This document shows, piece after piece, positions 20,228-29,619 of a stretch of 64,000 nucleotides of DNA. Source of the stretch: Streptomyces bicolor (GTDB lineage Bacteria > Actinomycetota > Actinomycetes > Streptomycetales > Streptomycetaceae). The notes below the pieces were generated by a model that was not told where the DNA came from, did no database searches, and worked only from the letters and a program-made list of their open reading frames with translations. Numbering within the stretch: the stretch's first letter is position 1; every line of letters begins with the position of its first letter. Location: positions 439,418-503,417 of the forward strand of contig NZ_JOFS01000001.1 of assembly GCF_000719285.1 (NCBI RefSeq). Direction: 5' to 3'. The position numbers and the translations under genes are program-made.

Positions 20228-21034
20228 ATGGCCTCCGTACTGCACGGCTGGCGCGCCGCCCGCGTCACCCCGCTCGGCGAACTGCACACACCGCCCCGGA
20301 TGACGGCCGTCCTGCTGCGGCTGACCGTACAGGTCGTCCTCGTGGCCTCGCTGTGGCGCGGCCTGTACGCCCAGACGGGCACCACCGCCGGACTCAGCCG
20401 CGACCAGGCGGTCACCTACGCCGTGATGGCCGTACTCGCTTCCCGGCTGCGGGAGCTGGACCAGTCGGCGGGCCGGGACATGGTGCTGCAGCACATGCAC
20501 TTCGGCACGATCGTCTACTGGTATCTGCGCCCGCTGCCACCCCAGCGCTACTACGCCCTGCGCGCCCTCGGCGAGCAGTTGTACGGCCTGGCGTGGGCCC
20601 TGGGCGGATACGCGGTCTGCCTGGCCGCGGGGGTCGTGGAACCCCCCGCGTCCGCCGGCGTGGCAGGGGTGTTCGTGGTGAGCATGCTGCTGGGCCAGTG
20701 GGTCCTGTACTACGTCATGCTCATCCTCGACCAGATGTGCTTCTTCACCATCCGCAACAACGCCGCGATGCTGATCCTGATCTTCGCGCAGAACCTGCTG
20801 TCGGGGGTGTACGCGCCGCTGTGGTTCTTCCCGGACTGGTTCATCACGCTGAGCGGCTTCCTGCCGTTCCAGGCGACGCTGAGCGTGCCGTTGTCGATCT
20901 ACGTCGGCCGTATCGAACTGGCCGACACGGGCGCGCAGTTGGCGATCCAGGCCGCGTGGGTCGTCGGGCTGGCGCTGCTCACCCGGTGGGTGTGGCGGCG
21001 GGCCGCGCGGCGCGTGATCGCGCAGGGAGGCTGA
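20228..21034 (+). CDS. ABC-2 exporter permease
   Basis: A 268-residue membrane protein of the ABC-2 family (PF06182 type) with about six hydrophobic segments, including LRLTVQVVLVASLWRGLYAQ near the N-terminus. It begins one base after the ATPase stop (TGAGATG) and is followed one base after its own stop by a second permease, so the three genes form a tight operon. Confidence 0.88.
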   Translation: MASVLHGWRAARVTPLGELHTPPRMTAVLLRLTVQVVLVASLWRGLYAQTGTTAGLSRDQAVTYAVMAVLASRLRELDQSAGRDMVLQHMHFGTIVYWYLRPLPPQRYYALRALGEQLYGLAWALGGYAVCLAAGVVEPPASAGVAGVFVVSMLLGQWVLYYVMLILDQMCFFTIRNNAAMLILIFAQNLLSGVYAPLWFFPDWFITLSGFLPFQATLSVPLSIYVGRIELADTGAQLAIQAAWVVGLALLTRWVWRRAARRVIAQGG

Positions 21035-21035
21035 G

Positions 21036-21836
21036 ATGTCGCTGAAGGCTCTGCGCATCGTCTGGCGTATCTCGCTGCTGAACATCCGGGCCGCGATGGA
21101 GTACCGCACGGAGTTCCTGCTGATGATCGCGATCGGCGCGATCTGGCAGGTGTCGGTGATCGTGTTCGCGACGGTGCTGCTGGCGCGGTTCGCCGGGATG
21201 GGCGGCTGGGACAGCTCGGACGTCCTGCTGATCCCGGCGATCCGGATGCTCGCACACGGCCTGTTCGTGCTGTTCCTGGGCCGCATGCACTTCATCGGGC
21301 GGCAGATCCAGGAGGGCAGGATCGACGTCTATCTCCTGCGCCCCATGCCGGTGCACCGCCAGGTCCAGCTCGACTACTTCCCGACCAACGCGATCGGCGA
21401 CCTGACGGTCGCGGCGGGCCTGATGGTGGGCGCGCTCAGCCGCAGCACGCTGGACTGGACGGCGGGCCGCACCGCCTACCTGATCGCCGCGGTCATCGGC
21501 GGGATGCTCCTGGAGGCGGCGCTGTTCACGGCGGTGGCCTCCGCGTGCCTGCGCTATCCCGCCGCCGACTACTGGGGCCGCTGGCTGGAGGAACTCCTCG
21601 GCACGTTCGGCAGCTATCCCCTGAACGTCCTCCCGAAGGCAGTGGGCGGCTTCCTCACCTTCGCCCTCCCCCTCGCCTTCGTCGCGTACTTCCCGGCGGC
21701 GGTCCTCACGGGCCACGACACGGCCGTCCCGTACTGGCTGGCGGCGTCCTCGCCCCTGCTGGGGCTGGTGGCGTACGTGGGGGCGCGGGGGCTGTGGCGG
21801 TGGGCGCTGGGGCACTACACAGGGGTGAACGGATGA
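21036..21836 (+). CDS. ABC-2 exporter permease, second subunit
   Basis: A 266-residue paralogous permease (PF06182 type) with the cytoplasmic segment RMHFIGRQIQEGRIDVYLLR and several membrane helices. Together with the preceding permease it forms a heterodimeric channel driven by the upstream ATPase. Confidence 0.88.
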   Translation: MSLKALRIVWRISLLNIRAAMEYRTEFLLMIAIGAIWQVSVIVFATVLLARFAGMGGWDSSDVLLIPAIRMLAHGLFVLFLGRMHFIGRQIQEGRIDVYLLRPMPVHRQVQLDYFPTNAIGDLTVAAGLMVGALSRSTLDWTAGRTAYLIAAVIGGMLLEAALFTAVASACLRYPAADYWGRWLEELLGTFGSYPLNVLPKAVGGFLTFALPLAFVAYFPAAVLTGHDTAVPYWLAASSPLLGLVAYVGARGLWRWALGHYTGVNG

Positions 21837-21957
21837 CATCGCAGCATCAGGGAGGACAGCAGGCCGACGAGCAGGGCCCGTACGAGTGCGGTGCCCCGGT
21901 CCTGGGCCAGGCTGCGCTCCGGAGACGGCACCGCCTGGACGTCCACGGGCGTCCGCC

Positions 21958-22470
21958 TCAGTGGTCCGCGCAGCACGGCGTGGGATCCGGCACCTCGAAG
22001 GGCACGAGGGTGCCGCCCACCGCGGGCATGGCGGTCAGGACCAGTTCGCCGTTCTGCCATTGCGGGCGTACGTGATCGCCGGTCACCAGCCGGGTGTCCG
22101 AGGTCGGCCGGCCGGGGGTGCCCAGGACGGTGACGCGGTCGATCGCCGAGCGGGTGAGCAGGTCGGCGACCGTGAGGGTGCCGGTCAGCGCCGAGACGCC
22201 CGGGTAGATCACCGCCCGGCCCGCCGCGTCCGGCGAACCGGGCGCCACCTCGTGTCCGCGGGCGGTGAGCCGCTCCTGGGCGGTACGCAGGAGCGGCTCG
22301 GACCGGAGGGTGAGGGAGAGGGCCACATGTGGGCGCTCTCCCCGCACCAGGTGGGTGCAGCCGAACGCGCCTTCGGGTAGGGCGAGTTCGGCCGCCAGCG
22401 TGTGGAGGAGGTGGTCGGCCGCGCGGAGGTCCCGGACCTCCGTGTCCACGGTCAGGACGTACGTCGTCAC
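21958..22470 (-). CDS. Unassigned 170-residue protein coupled to the PHP-domain gene
   Basis: Starts at GTG overlapping the stop of the upstream PHP-domain gene by four bases (GTGA), so translation is coupled. No signal peptide or membrane helix is seen. Features include VRGERPHVALSLTLRSEPLL in the first half and CCADH at the C-terminus. I do not recognise the family. The tight coupling suggests it works with the PHP-domain protein, perhaps inside the cell since that partner is exported. Confidence 0.6.
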   Translation of the reverse strand: MTTYVLTVDTEVRDLRAADHLLHTLAAELALPEGAFGCTHLVRGERPHVALSLTLRSEPLLRTAQERLTARGHEVAPGSPDAAGRAVIYPGVSALTGTLTVADLLTRSAIDRVTVLGTPGRPTSDTRLVTGDHVRPQWQNGELVLTAMPAVGGTLVPFEVPDPTPCCADH

Positions 22471-24191
22471 GAGGGCAGGACCCACACCGGGTTGGAGTAG
22501 AACCACAGGTCGCGCCACGGGTCGGCGTCACCGACGACGTCGATGGCCGGGCCGGCCGGGTCGACAGCGGCGCCCATCGGGCCGACGGCGGTGCGGTTGC
22601 CGTCGGTGCCGCGCAGGCGGACGTAGACGGGGTGGTCGACCTTGCCGAGGTCGTAGGTGAGGCGGACCGTGCCGGTCGACTTGTTCACCTCGTACGACTT
22701 GACCACCTTGGCCGTCGGCGCGGTGAAGGTGTCCTTGTCGGCGGCCGGGCCGGTCACATCGCCCTGGATGACGTCCACGCGGGCCAGCTTCGGTACGAAA
22801 CCGGCCCAGTTGGGGCCACCGGCCGGCGCCACGTCGACGGTCAGCGTGACGTTCGTGCCCTTGCGGACGTGCAGCGCGCCGCCCAGCGTTGCCCAGCGGC
22901 GGCCGCCGGACACGCGGACGTCGAGGCCGCTGAGCAACTGGCCGTGGTCGACCCAGATGCGGCCGGCGCGGATGCCGTCCATGACGGCGGCGTAGGAGAA
23001 GCCGTCGGAGCCGACGTGCGTGCGGCTGTACTGGCCGGGCCAGTAGTCGCCCTGGGTGATGTCGATCTTGCCGCCGTAGACGGGGTCCGGATAGCGGCCG
23101 TCGGTGGCGAAGTCGCCGCCCGTGCCGCGCACCGCGGTGTCCGCGTACACCTGGTGGGAGTCGGAGTTGGCGGTGATCCACCAGGGCTTGCCCTCGGCGA
23201 GGAGGCTGTCCCACAGGCCGCCGACGGTCGCGGTCATCCAGTCGAAGCCGCCCCAGGTGCGGTAGCTCTCCAGCGGGTAGCCGGGGAAGGAGTTGGCGCT
23301 GGGGTTGTTGTCGTAGATGCCGCGGGCGCGGGCCATGCCGAGGGGGGCGGGGAGGCCGGCCGCCTGGTGACCCGGGGCGCCCTCGAAGCCGACGGCGATC
23401 TGCCGGGTGTGGCCGGCGTCCCGCCAGCCGCGGATCTCGTGCGGGGAGTCGACACCGCGCCGCGCCGGGTGGTTGGCGAGCATCAGCGCGTCCTTGACCT
23501 TGCGCCGCTCGACCTGCTCGGCCAGGAAGTTGAGGCCCGCGATGGCGAGGGCCTCGTTGGCGGGCGTCGAGTCGGAGGCGCTTTTGACGCTGCCGTCGTA
23601 GTCGGTCTCGAACTGCTTGAGGACGGAGACCTCGTTCTTGCCGGGGTGCACGAAGACGGTGCCGTGCTCGGCAGCGGGGATGTTCCACTCCAGGCCCTGG
23701 AAGACCAGCGTGTCCTCGTAGGCGGCGCGGGCGGCCTGGATGTCGGGGTTGACCTTCTCGACGCCGATCTTGGCGTGGGTCGCGCTGCCGTGGTCGGTGA
23801 TGACCAGCCAGTCCATGCCGTGCTTGGCGCCCTGACGCACCTGGTCGACGACGCGGTACTTGCCGTCGCTGCTGTACTGGGTGTGGATGTGGTGGTCACC
23901 GGCCAGCCACAGGAAGCCGTTCGTCCTGCGGCCGCCGGAGGCGGGGGACTCGGCGGGAGCGGAGGCGGCGGCCGGGGTCGGGGCGACCACGCTGCCGGCG
24001 GCCAGACCGGCGCCCAGCAGGCCCGCCCGGCGCAGCAGGGTGCGGCGGGACTGCTGCTCGGGGGTCAGGGCCTCGTCGGGGACGGAGGTGTCGAAGGCGG
24101 CGGGCAGGGCGCCGGACGCCGCCCCGTCGTGCGAGTGGTCGTGGTCGTGCCCGTGGTGGTGATGATGACCGTGCGTGTGCCCGTGCCCCAT
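22467..24191 (-). CDS. Secreted PHP-domain metallophosphoesterase-like protein with His-rich N-terminus
   Basis: A 574-residue protein. The N-terminus is a striking His-rich run (residues 2-22, with GHTHGHHHHHGHDHDHSHDG), then a Tat-type signal SRRTLLRRAGLLGAGLAAG at about 48-66. The catalytic part has PHP motifs: DHHIHTQYSSDG, VITDHGS and later ANHPARR and TANSDSHQVY, which supply metal ligands. A C-terminal beta domain follows. The His-rich segment precedes the signal, so it lies in the cytoplasm or is removed on export; it may bind metal before Tat export of the folded metalloenzyme. The substrate is unknown. It is divergent from a secreted endonuclease/phosphatase-fold gene. Confidence 0.75.
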   Translation of the reverse strand: MGHGHTHGHHHHHGHDHDHSHDGAASGALPAAFDTSVPDEALTPEQQSRRTLLRRAGLLGAGLAAGSVVAPTPAAASAPAESPASGGRRTNGFLWLAGDHHIHTQYSSDGKYRVVDQVRQGAKHGMDWLVITDHGSATHAKIGVEKVNPDIQAARAAYEDTLVFQGLEWNIPAAEHGTVFVHPGKNEVSVLKQFETDYDGSVKSASDSTPANEALAIAGLNFLAEQVERRKVKDALMLANHPARRGVDSPHEIRGWRDAGHTRQIAVGFEGAPGHQAAGLPAPLGMARARGIYDNNPSANSFPGYPLESYRTWGGFDWMTATVGGLWDSLLAEGKPWWITANSDSHQVYADTAVRGTGGDFATDGRYPDPVYGGKIDITQGDYWPGQYSRTHVGSDGFSYAAVMDGIRAGRIWVDHGQLLSGLDVRVSGGRRWATLGGALHVRKGTNVTLTVDVAPAGGPNWAGFVPKLARVDVIQGDVTGPAADKDTFTAPTAKVVKSYEVNKSTGTVRLTYDLGKVDHPVYVRLRGTDGNRTAVGPMGAAVDPAGPAIDVVGDADPWRDLWFYSNPVWVLPS

Positions 24192-24451
24192 GAACGCCTC
24201 CCCATGCCGCTGCCTTCAACGACTGCTGTCCGCGGCCGCCTTCGGGCGGCGCTTCTGCGCCGCCTGTGGAGGATCAAGGCGAAACATGAACGTTGAACCA
24301 GCGGCGAGTGGCCGCCGGGTGCCCCGGACACGGCGGAACGCCACGTCCCTCACTGTTTCCCCAACGGCCCTTGTACGTCACCCTGGTTGACATCGAACCT
24401 GAGCAGCGCTCACCTTCTCACCGTTCACCATCCACCGGAGACTCCCCCACC
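24192..24451. other. Divergent intergenic region
   Basis: No gene is visible between the two divergent secreted-hydrolase genes. A TTGACA box sits at 24387-24392, and CTCACC/GTTCACC-like words lie just before the downstream start; these loosely resemble PHO-box units but their spacing is not the usual 11 nt. Confidence 0.3.
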
Positions 24452-25771
24452 ATGAGAAGACTGATAGGCACCCTCGCGGCGGCCGCCCTGGCCCTCACCG
24501 GCCTCACCACCACAGCGGCGACGCCCGCGACGGCCGCCACCTCCGGCACCTTCAACGTCCTGACGTACAACATCGCCGGACTCCCCCTGGGTCTCGGCGA
24601 CAGCGACCCCGAGACGAACACTCCGCTCATCGGGCAGCGCCTCGCCCCGTACGACATCGTCAACGTCCAGGAGGACTTCAACTACCACGCCTCGCTGTAC
24701 GCCAACGACACCCACCCGCACCGCACGGCGACCAGCGGCGGGGCGGCCATCGGCGACGGCCTCAACACCCTCTCGAACTACTCCTTCGAGGACTTCCAGC
24801 GGGTCAAGTGGAACGCCTGCACCGGCACCAACTGCCTGACCCCCAAGGGCTTCACGCTCGCCCGGGTGCGCCTCGCCGAGGGCGTGTTCGTGGACCTGTA
24901 CAACGTCCACACCAACGCCGACTCCGACGACGCCGCACTCGCCGCGCGCCGCGCCAACGTCGAGCAGCTGTCGGACTTCATCCAGGCCAACTCGTCCGGC
25001 AACGCGGTGATCGTCATGGGCGACACCAACACCCGTTACACGCGCACCGGCGACAACATCCGCACGCTCGCCGGCGAGAACGGTCTGACGGACGCCTGGG
25101 TGCAACTGGTGAAGGGCGGCACGCCACCGGCGGCGGGCAGCGACGCGCTGCTGTGCGACGCGACGGCCCCGACGAACGACTGCGAGGTCGTGGACAAGGT
25201 CCTCTACCGCGGCAGCGAGCTGCTGACCCTCAACGCCACCCGCTACAACAACGACTGGGCGAAGTTCCTCCGTGAGGACGGCGAGCACCTATCCGACCAC
25301 TTCCCGCACACGGTCGACTTCTCCTACACCCTCAACTCGGCCCTGACGGCGAGCGACTTCTTCGGCGGCCCGCACGGCACCGCCTTCAACGACGCCGACG
25401 ACCTGCCGAACACGCCCGCGCCCCGCACCCTGACCCTGCGCGGCGCCTCCCGTCTGGACGCGGTCTCGCTGACCCACGACGGCGGCACGACCCTCACCCA
25501 CGGCGGCACGGGCGGCACGGCCGCCTCCCTGACGCTGGCCCCCGGCGAGCACCTCACCGCCGTAAAGCTGACGCAGGGCCAGAAGGACGGCCGCACGAGG
25601 ATCTTCTCGGCGTCGTTCGCGACGGACAAGGGCCGCACGCTGTCCGCCGGTACGGCGACATCGAACACGAAGACCTTCACGGCACCGCCCGGCCGGCAGA
25701 TCGTCGGCTTCACCGGGCGGTCGGGCGACGAGATCGACAAGCTGGGGGTGCTGTACGCGCCGATCGGCTGA
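24452..25771 (+). CDS. Secreted endonuclease/exonuclease/phosphatase-family protein
   Basis: A 439-residue protein with a Sec signal peptide (residues 1-29, ending ATPATAATS). The EEP fold follows: VLTYNIAGLPLG, IVNVQEDF (catalytic Glu region), NVHTNADSD, VIVMGDTNTRYT and SDHFPHTVDF near residue 290. The C-terminal 130 residues (from about 310) form a jacalin-like lectin fold with repeated LTL/GGT strands. Such secreted enzymes are sphingomyelinase- or DNase-like; the phosphoester cut here cannot be told. ACCGGAGACTC lies upstream of the ATG. Confidence 0.8.
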   Translation: MRRLIGTLAAAALALTGLTTTAATPATAATSGTFNVLTYNIAGLPLGLGDSDPETNTPLIGQRLAPYDIVNVQEDFNYHASLYANDTHPHRTATSGGAAIGDGLNTLSNYSFEDFQRVKWNACTGTNCLTPKGFTLARVRLAEGVFVDLYNVHTNADSDDAALAARRANVEQLSDFIQANSSGNAVIVMGDTNTRYTRTGDNIRTLAGENGLTDAWVQLVKGGTPPAAGSDALLCDATAPTNDCEVVDKVLYRGSELLTLNATRYNNDWAKFLREDGEHLSDHFPHTVDFSYTLNSALTASDFFGGPHGTAFNDADDLPNTPAPRTLTLRGASRLDAVSLTHDGGTTLTHGGTGGTAASLTLAPGEHLTAVKLTQGQKDGRTRIFSASFATDKGRTLSAGTATSNTKTFTAPPGRQIVGFTGRSGDEIDKLGVLYAPIG

Positions 25772-25789
25772 CGGTGCGAGACTTCCCCG

Positions 25790-27334
25790 GTGACGCCGGA
25801 GCCGCAGGGACCGTACAACCGCAGGGTTCGCCTGGTCGTCGAGGTCCGTGACGACCAGGACGAACTGGACCTGGCGACCGGCGTGTTCGCCGCCCAGGGA
25901 TGGGGGGTACGGCCCGCGCGGGACGGGGACTCGGTCACCGCCGACGACGGGTACGCCGGGCTCGTCGTCGAGATCCCCGTCCACGGCTCCCGGTGGACCG
26001 CTCGGCCGACGGCGGTCGAGCGGCTCACCTCGCTCGCCAAGCGGCGCAAGCTCGACCTGTGGGTGCGGGAGAGCAAGCTGATTCCCGCCAAGTCGGCCGA
26101 GCGGCAGACCACTTACCACGTGCACCGCAGGGTGCCGGACAACGTGCGCCCGGTCATGCGGTGGCTGGCCGAGCACTGGATCGCCGTGGGCGGGCTGGAC
26201 GTACGGCACACCCTGCATCTGCGCGGGGAGTACTCCGACGAGCAACGGGACGGGGCGCTCGCGGAGTTGGCCGCACGCAACATCGGCGGTCCACCCTTCG
26301 ACCCCGACACGCACGACATACGCCCGTCGATGGGACCTCGTGCGTCGGGGACCGGGCCGGCCGAACCGCATCGCAACGTGGGGACGATCGCGGTGACCTC
26401 CGCGACCGTGCTGGTCTGCGTCGCGAGCGGCATTCTTCTCGGCGTCCTCACCTCTCCGTGGCGGTTCACGGCGCTGCTGGTGCCCGCCGCCATCTGCTGG
26501 CCGGTGGGCGCGTGGATGACCTCGAACGCACCACCGCCGAAGCTGGTCCGGCTGGGCTGCGGGGTGATCCTGACGGCCGCCATGACGCTTGCCGGCTGGA
26601 TGTGGGGGCGCTCCCAGGAGACGGGACTGGACGGGCTGTTCACCGGGCTGGGCTGGGTCCTGGGCATCGGGCTGACGCTCTTCGGGCTGTGGTACGCACT
26701 GAGCGCCTCCTGGTTCAGCCGCAATGTGCAGTGGTTCCTGCCCGTGCTCGCGGCCCCGCTGCCGTTCGTCATGCCGTGGGTCGGGGCGATCCTGCACGCC
26801 CTCTACCTGGAGGAGCTGTTCGGGGTTCCGGCCGGTGCGGTGCACGTCGGCTTCTACTGGCAGTACGCCGTGGCGTTCCGGCCGCTGGCGGTGGCCGTGG
26901 CGTTCGTCCTGGTGCTCATCGCGCTGGCCGGCTGGGCCCGGCACTTCAATGTGCAGGCGCCCGTCAGCGGGTTCTTCCGGCTGGCGCTTGTCCTGTCGGG
27001 GATCGTCGCGGTCCTGACGGTCGCGCAGATCACGCTGGACGACCTGGACAAGGCGGCCGACCGGACGATGAACGCGGCCGCCGAGGGCCGACGCCCTCCG
27101 GCCTATTTCGGCATCCGCCCCGAACTCGTCTGCGTCCGGCCCGTGGGCGACAAGACGCCCGTCATCAACGGTCCCGTCCCGACCCGGCATCCGGTGCTGT
27201 CCTTCCAGGCGAGCGGCGACACCGTATGGCTGTGGGACCCGGCCTCGTCCCGGGGCGAGGACACCACACGGCACGCGCTCAGGGTGCGGGCGGAGGACGT
27301 GGCGCTGGTGGTGACGGAGGGCAAGCGCTGCTGA
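25790..27334 (+). CDS. Integral membrane protein, unknown
   Basis: A 514-residue protein starting at GTG 18 nt after the previous gene, so possibly co-transcribed. The first 200 residues are soluble (VRLVVEVRDDQDELDLATGV, later TTYHVHRRVPDNVRP). Seven or so membrane helices follow between about 205 and 415, then a soluble C-terminal tail. Proteins of this type are found across Streptomyces but I know of no function. Confidence 0.7.
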   Translation: MTPEPQGPYNRRVRLVVEVRDDQDELDLATGVFAAQGWGVRPARDGDSVTADDGYAGLVVEIPVHGSRWTARPTAVERLTSLAKRRKLDLWVRESKLIPAKSAERQTTYHVHRRVPDNVRPVMRWLAEHWIAVGGLDVRHTLHLRGEYSDEQRDGALAELAARNIGGPPFDPDTHDIRPSMGPRASGTGPAEPHRNVGTIAVTSATVLVCVASGILLGVLTSPWRFTALLVPAAICWPVGAWMTSNAPPPKLVRLGCGVILTAAMTLAGWMWGRSQETGLDGLFTGLGWVLGIGLTLFGLWYALSASWFSRNVQWFLPVLAAPLPFVMPWVGAILHALYLEELFGVPAGAVHVGFYWQYAVAFRPLAVAVAFVLVLIALAGWARHFNVQAPVSGFFRLALVLSGIVAVLTVAQITLDDLDKAADRTMNAAAEGRRPPAYFGIRPELVCVRPVGDKTPVINGPVPTRHPVLSFQASGDTVWLWDPASSRGEDTTRHALRVRAEDVALVVTEGKRC

Positions 27335-27427
27335 GTGCGGGCCCGTTCGCGGCGCGCTGCACAATGTGGTCGGCAGCCGTGATCACGACGGCCCTTGTCT
27401 CCCTGTCCCCACGCCTGAGAGAAGCTC

Positions 27428-27931
27428 ATGCATCGCGACCCGTCCTGGGATCCCCTGCCCGTCCGCGGCACCGCTCGACTGACGTGCCAGTTCCTGCTCA
27501 CCACGGTGTACGCGCCGGTGCACTGGCTGCTGTGGGCAGCACTCTTCCTGGTGCTTATTGCCTTCGCCTTCGTGATCGAGGTGCTCAGCCTGATACCCGG
27601 CGTGGAGAAGGGATACGACAAGCTGATGGACACCGTGTTGAGGGTCGTCCCGTTCTGGCCCCGCTGGTTCGTCACCTGGCCCGAGCTCCGTCACGAAGGC
27701 GACGCCGCCTTCTACCGGGCGCGTCTCGAGGCCGTGCTCGCCAAGTGGTCGGCCAACAAGATCCAGCGGGACATGGACCTGGGCGTGCGCAAGTACCGTG
27801 CGTTGGGCGCCGGTCACGCGGTGCAGCGCGCCGGTGAGTACGGCTGGAGGCTGCAGGAAGTCCGCCAGCGGCCGTTGACCGAGCTGAGGTTGGCCCGCGT
27901 CGCCGCCGTGCAGGCACCTCCTAGCCGATGA
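27428..27931 (+). CDS. Small membrane protein, unknown
   Basis: A 167-residue protein with one or two hydrophobic helices (LLWAALFLVLIAFAFVIEVL at about 34-55) and a basic soluble C-terminus. GAGAGAAG precedes the ATG. The last 11 bp overlap the end of a convergent phosphotransferase gene. No family is recognised. Confidence 0.6.
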   Translation: MHRDPSWDPLPVRGTARLTCQFLLTTVYAPVHWLLWAALFLVLIAFAFVIEVLSLIPGVEKGYDKLMDTVLRVVPFWPRWFVTWPELRHEGDAAFYRARLEAVLAKWSANKIQRDMDLGVRKYRALGAGHAVQRAGEYGWRLQEVRQRPLTELRLARVAAVQAPPSR

Positions 27932-28829
27932 GGCGCCCCAGCGCCGCCCGTGCCGGCGGACCCCAACTGGGCTTGCCTCCGGGGCGACCCCTGACCCCCG
28001 CCTCTCCGATGAGGAGGCCGCCGAGCGCGCGCAGCACCGCCCAGCCGCGGGCACGGCGCAGGGTCGCGGCGTCGGGGGTCGGCCGGTAGGCGGCGTGGAA
28101 GCGGTCGGCGGCGCCGTCCGGCAGCAGGTTCCAGGCGGCGGCGAGATCGCAGGCGGGATCGCCCGCGCACAGCTCACCGAAGTCGATCACCCCGCACAAG
28201 GTGCCGTCCGCCGTGAGCACGTTGGCCGGGTGCAGATCGCCGTGGACCCATACGGGCGGGCCCGCCCACCCGGGTGCGGCGACGGCGTCCTCCCAGACCG
28301 CGCGGACGGCGTCCGGGTCGGGGATCAGCCCCATCTCGACGGCCGAGGTGAGCCCCTCGGCGAACCCCCTGGCGTGGTCGGCCAGTGCCCCGCCGCGGCC
28401 GTCACGGCCGCCGGGAGCGCCCTCGGGTGCGGGGCGGTGCAGGGCCGTCAGGAAGGCGGCCAGGGTGTCGGCGGCTTCCGCGCCACGCGTGACGGGATCG
28501 CGGTCGGCGGGCGCGCCCGGTACCCAGGTGGTGACGATCCAGGGCCGCGGAAACCGCTCGGAGGGCTCGCCGAGGCGCTGCGGTACCGGGACCGGCAGGG
28601 GCAGCCGCGACGCGAGGCCGGGCAGCCACGCGTGCTCCTTGCGCAGCAGCGCGTCCGCGGTCGGCGTCGCCCAGGGCAACCGCACCGCGAGGTCGTCGCC
28701 GAGCCGCCACAACTGGTTGTCCCAGCCCCGCGCACCCAGTCGTACGGGACGTCCGGCGAGGTCCGGGTGCTGGTCGTGCAGCAGGTCCCGGACCAGCTCC
28801 GCGGTGATCTCGATCTCGGTGTGGGTCAT
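27921..28829 (-). CDS. Aminoglycoside phosphotransferase-fold kinase
   Basis: A 302-residue cytoplasmic protein of the APH family. The nucleotide-binding lobe contains RGWDNQLWRLGDDLAVRLPW. The catalytic loop is VWVHGDLHPANVL, with the usual Asp, and the metal-binding motif is GVIDFGELCAGDPACDLAA. Start chosen at MTHTEIEI by comparison with family length. These kinases phosphorylate antibiotics or small metabolites; the substrate is not predictable, and isolated APH-like genes are common in Streptomyces. Confidence 0.85.
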   Translation of the reverse strand: MTHTEIEITAELVRDLLHDQHPDLAGRPVRLGARGWDNQLWRLGDDLAVRLPWATPTADALLRKEHAWLPGLASRLPLPVPVPQRLGEPSERFPRPWIVTTWVPGAPADRDPVTRGAEAADTLAAFLTALHRPAPEGAPGGRDGRGGALADHARGFAEGLTSAVEMGLIPDPDAVRAVWEDAVAAPGWAGPPVWVHGDLHPANVLTADGTLCGVIDFGELCAGDPACDLAAAWNLLPDGAADRFHAAYRPTPDAATLRRARGWAVLRALGGLLIGEAGVRGRPGGKPSWGPPARAALGRLIG

Positions 28830-28895
28830 GGGAAGCAAAGGTAGCCAGTCGACGGCCCGACGACGGGCCATATCACGACGGCGACAACGCCCCGA

Positions 28896-28926
28896 GGCCT
28901 AGGATTCCTCCTAGATGCCCTAGGCC
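28896..28926. promoter_or_regulatory. Inverted repeat upstream of the TetR gene
   Basis: GGCCTAGG (28896-28903) and CCTAGGCC (28919-28926) form an inverted repeat 30 bp before the TetR-family start. This is the usual position and form of an autoregulatory TetR operator. Confidence 0.55.
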
Positions 28927-28955
28927 AGGTCACGTATCCGGAGGTCAGCCGCCCC

Positions 28956-29558
28956 ATGGCTCGCGCAGGACTCACCGCCGACCGGCTCGCCGCGGCCGCC
29001 GCCGAGCTCGCCGACGAGGTCGGGTTCGAGAACGTCAGCCTGTCCGCGCTGGCCCGGCACTTCGGGGTGAAGGACGCGAGCCTGTACTCGCACGTGCGGA
29101 ATCTGCAGGACCTGCGGACGCGGGTCGCCCTGCTGGCCGGCGGGGAGATGATCGACCGGATCGCCGCCGCGGTGGCGGGGCGGGCCGGGAAGGACGCGCT
29201 CGCCGCCTTCGCGGACGCCTACCGGGAGTACGCCCTGCGGCACCCGGGGCGATACGCGGCCACCCAGATCCGGATCGACCAGGCCCTGGTCGCCGACTCC
29301 CCCGCGATGCGCCGCACCGCCGAGATCACGTACGGCATGCTCCGCGCCTACGGCCTGGAGGAACCCGACCTCACCGACGCCGTCCGCCTGCTGCGCAGCA
29401 CCTTCCACGGTTACTGCGCCCTGGAGTCCACCGGCGCGTTCGGCGCACCACGGGACGTACGGGAGTCCTGGGAGCGCGCGGTCGACGCCCTGCACGTGGC
29501 GCTCGTGAACTGGCCACGGAACGGGCACGACCGGCGGCCGCCCCAGTTGTCACCCTGA
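28956..29558 (+). CDS. TetR/AcrR-family regulator
   Basis: A 200-residue regulator. The N-terminal helix-turn-helix spans about residues 8-50 (LSALARHFGVKDASLYSHVRN). The C-terminal WHG-type ligand domain contains RYAATQIRI and STFHGYCALE. It is divergent from the phosphotransferase gene. It probably represses itself, and possibly the kinase, through the CCTAGG inverted repeat in the shared upstream region. Confidence 0.88.
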   Translation: MARAGLTADRLAAAAAELADEVGFENVSLSALARHFGVKDASLYSHVRNLQDLRTRVALLAGGEMIDRIAAAVAGRAGKDALAAFADAYREYALRHPGRYAATQIRIDQALVADSPAMRRTAEITYGMLRAYGLEEPDLTDAVRLLRSTFHGYCALESTGAFGAPRDVRESWERAVDALHVALVNWPRNGHDRRPPQLSP

Positions 29559-29619
29559 CCACTTAGACTGGAGGCTGCGCGGAGGTCACACGCCGCCGCC
29601 ACGGGGGAGGGAGCGCGTC

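Noticed and set aside
24400..24440. Possible PHO boxes before the endonuclease/phosphatase-family gene
   Set aside because: The GTTCACC-like words are 7-8 nt apart rather than in the 11-nt direct-repeat spacing of Streptomyces PHO boxes.
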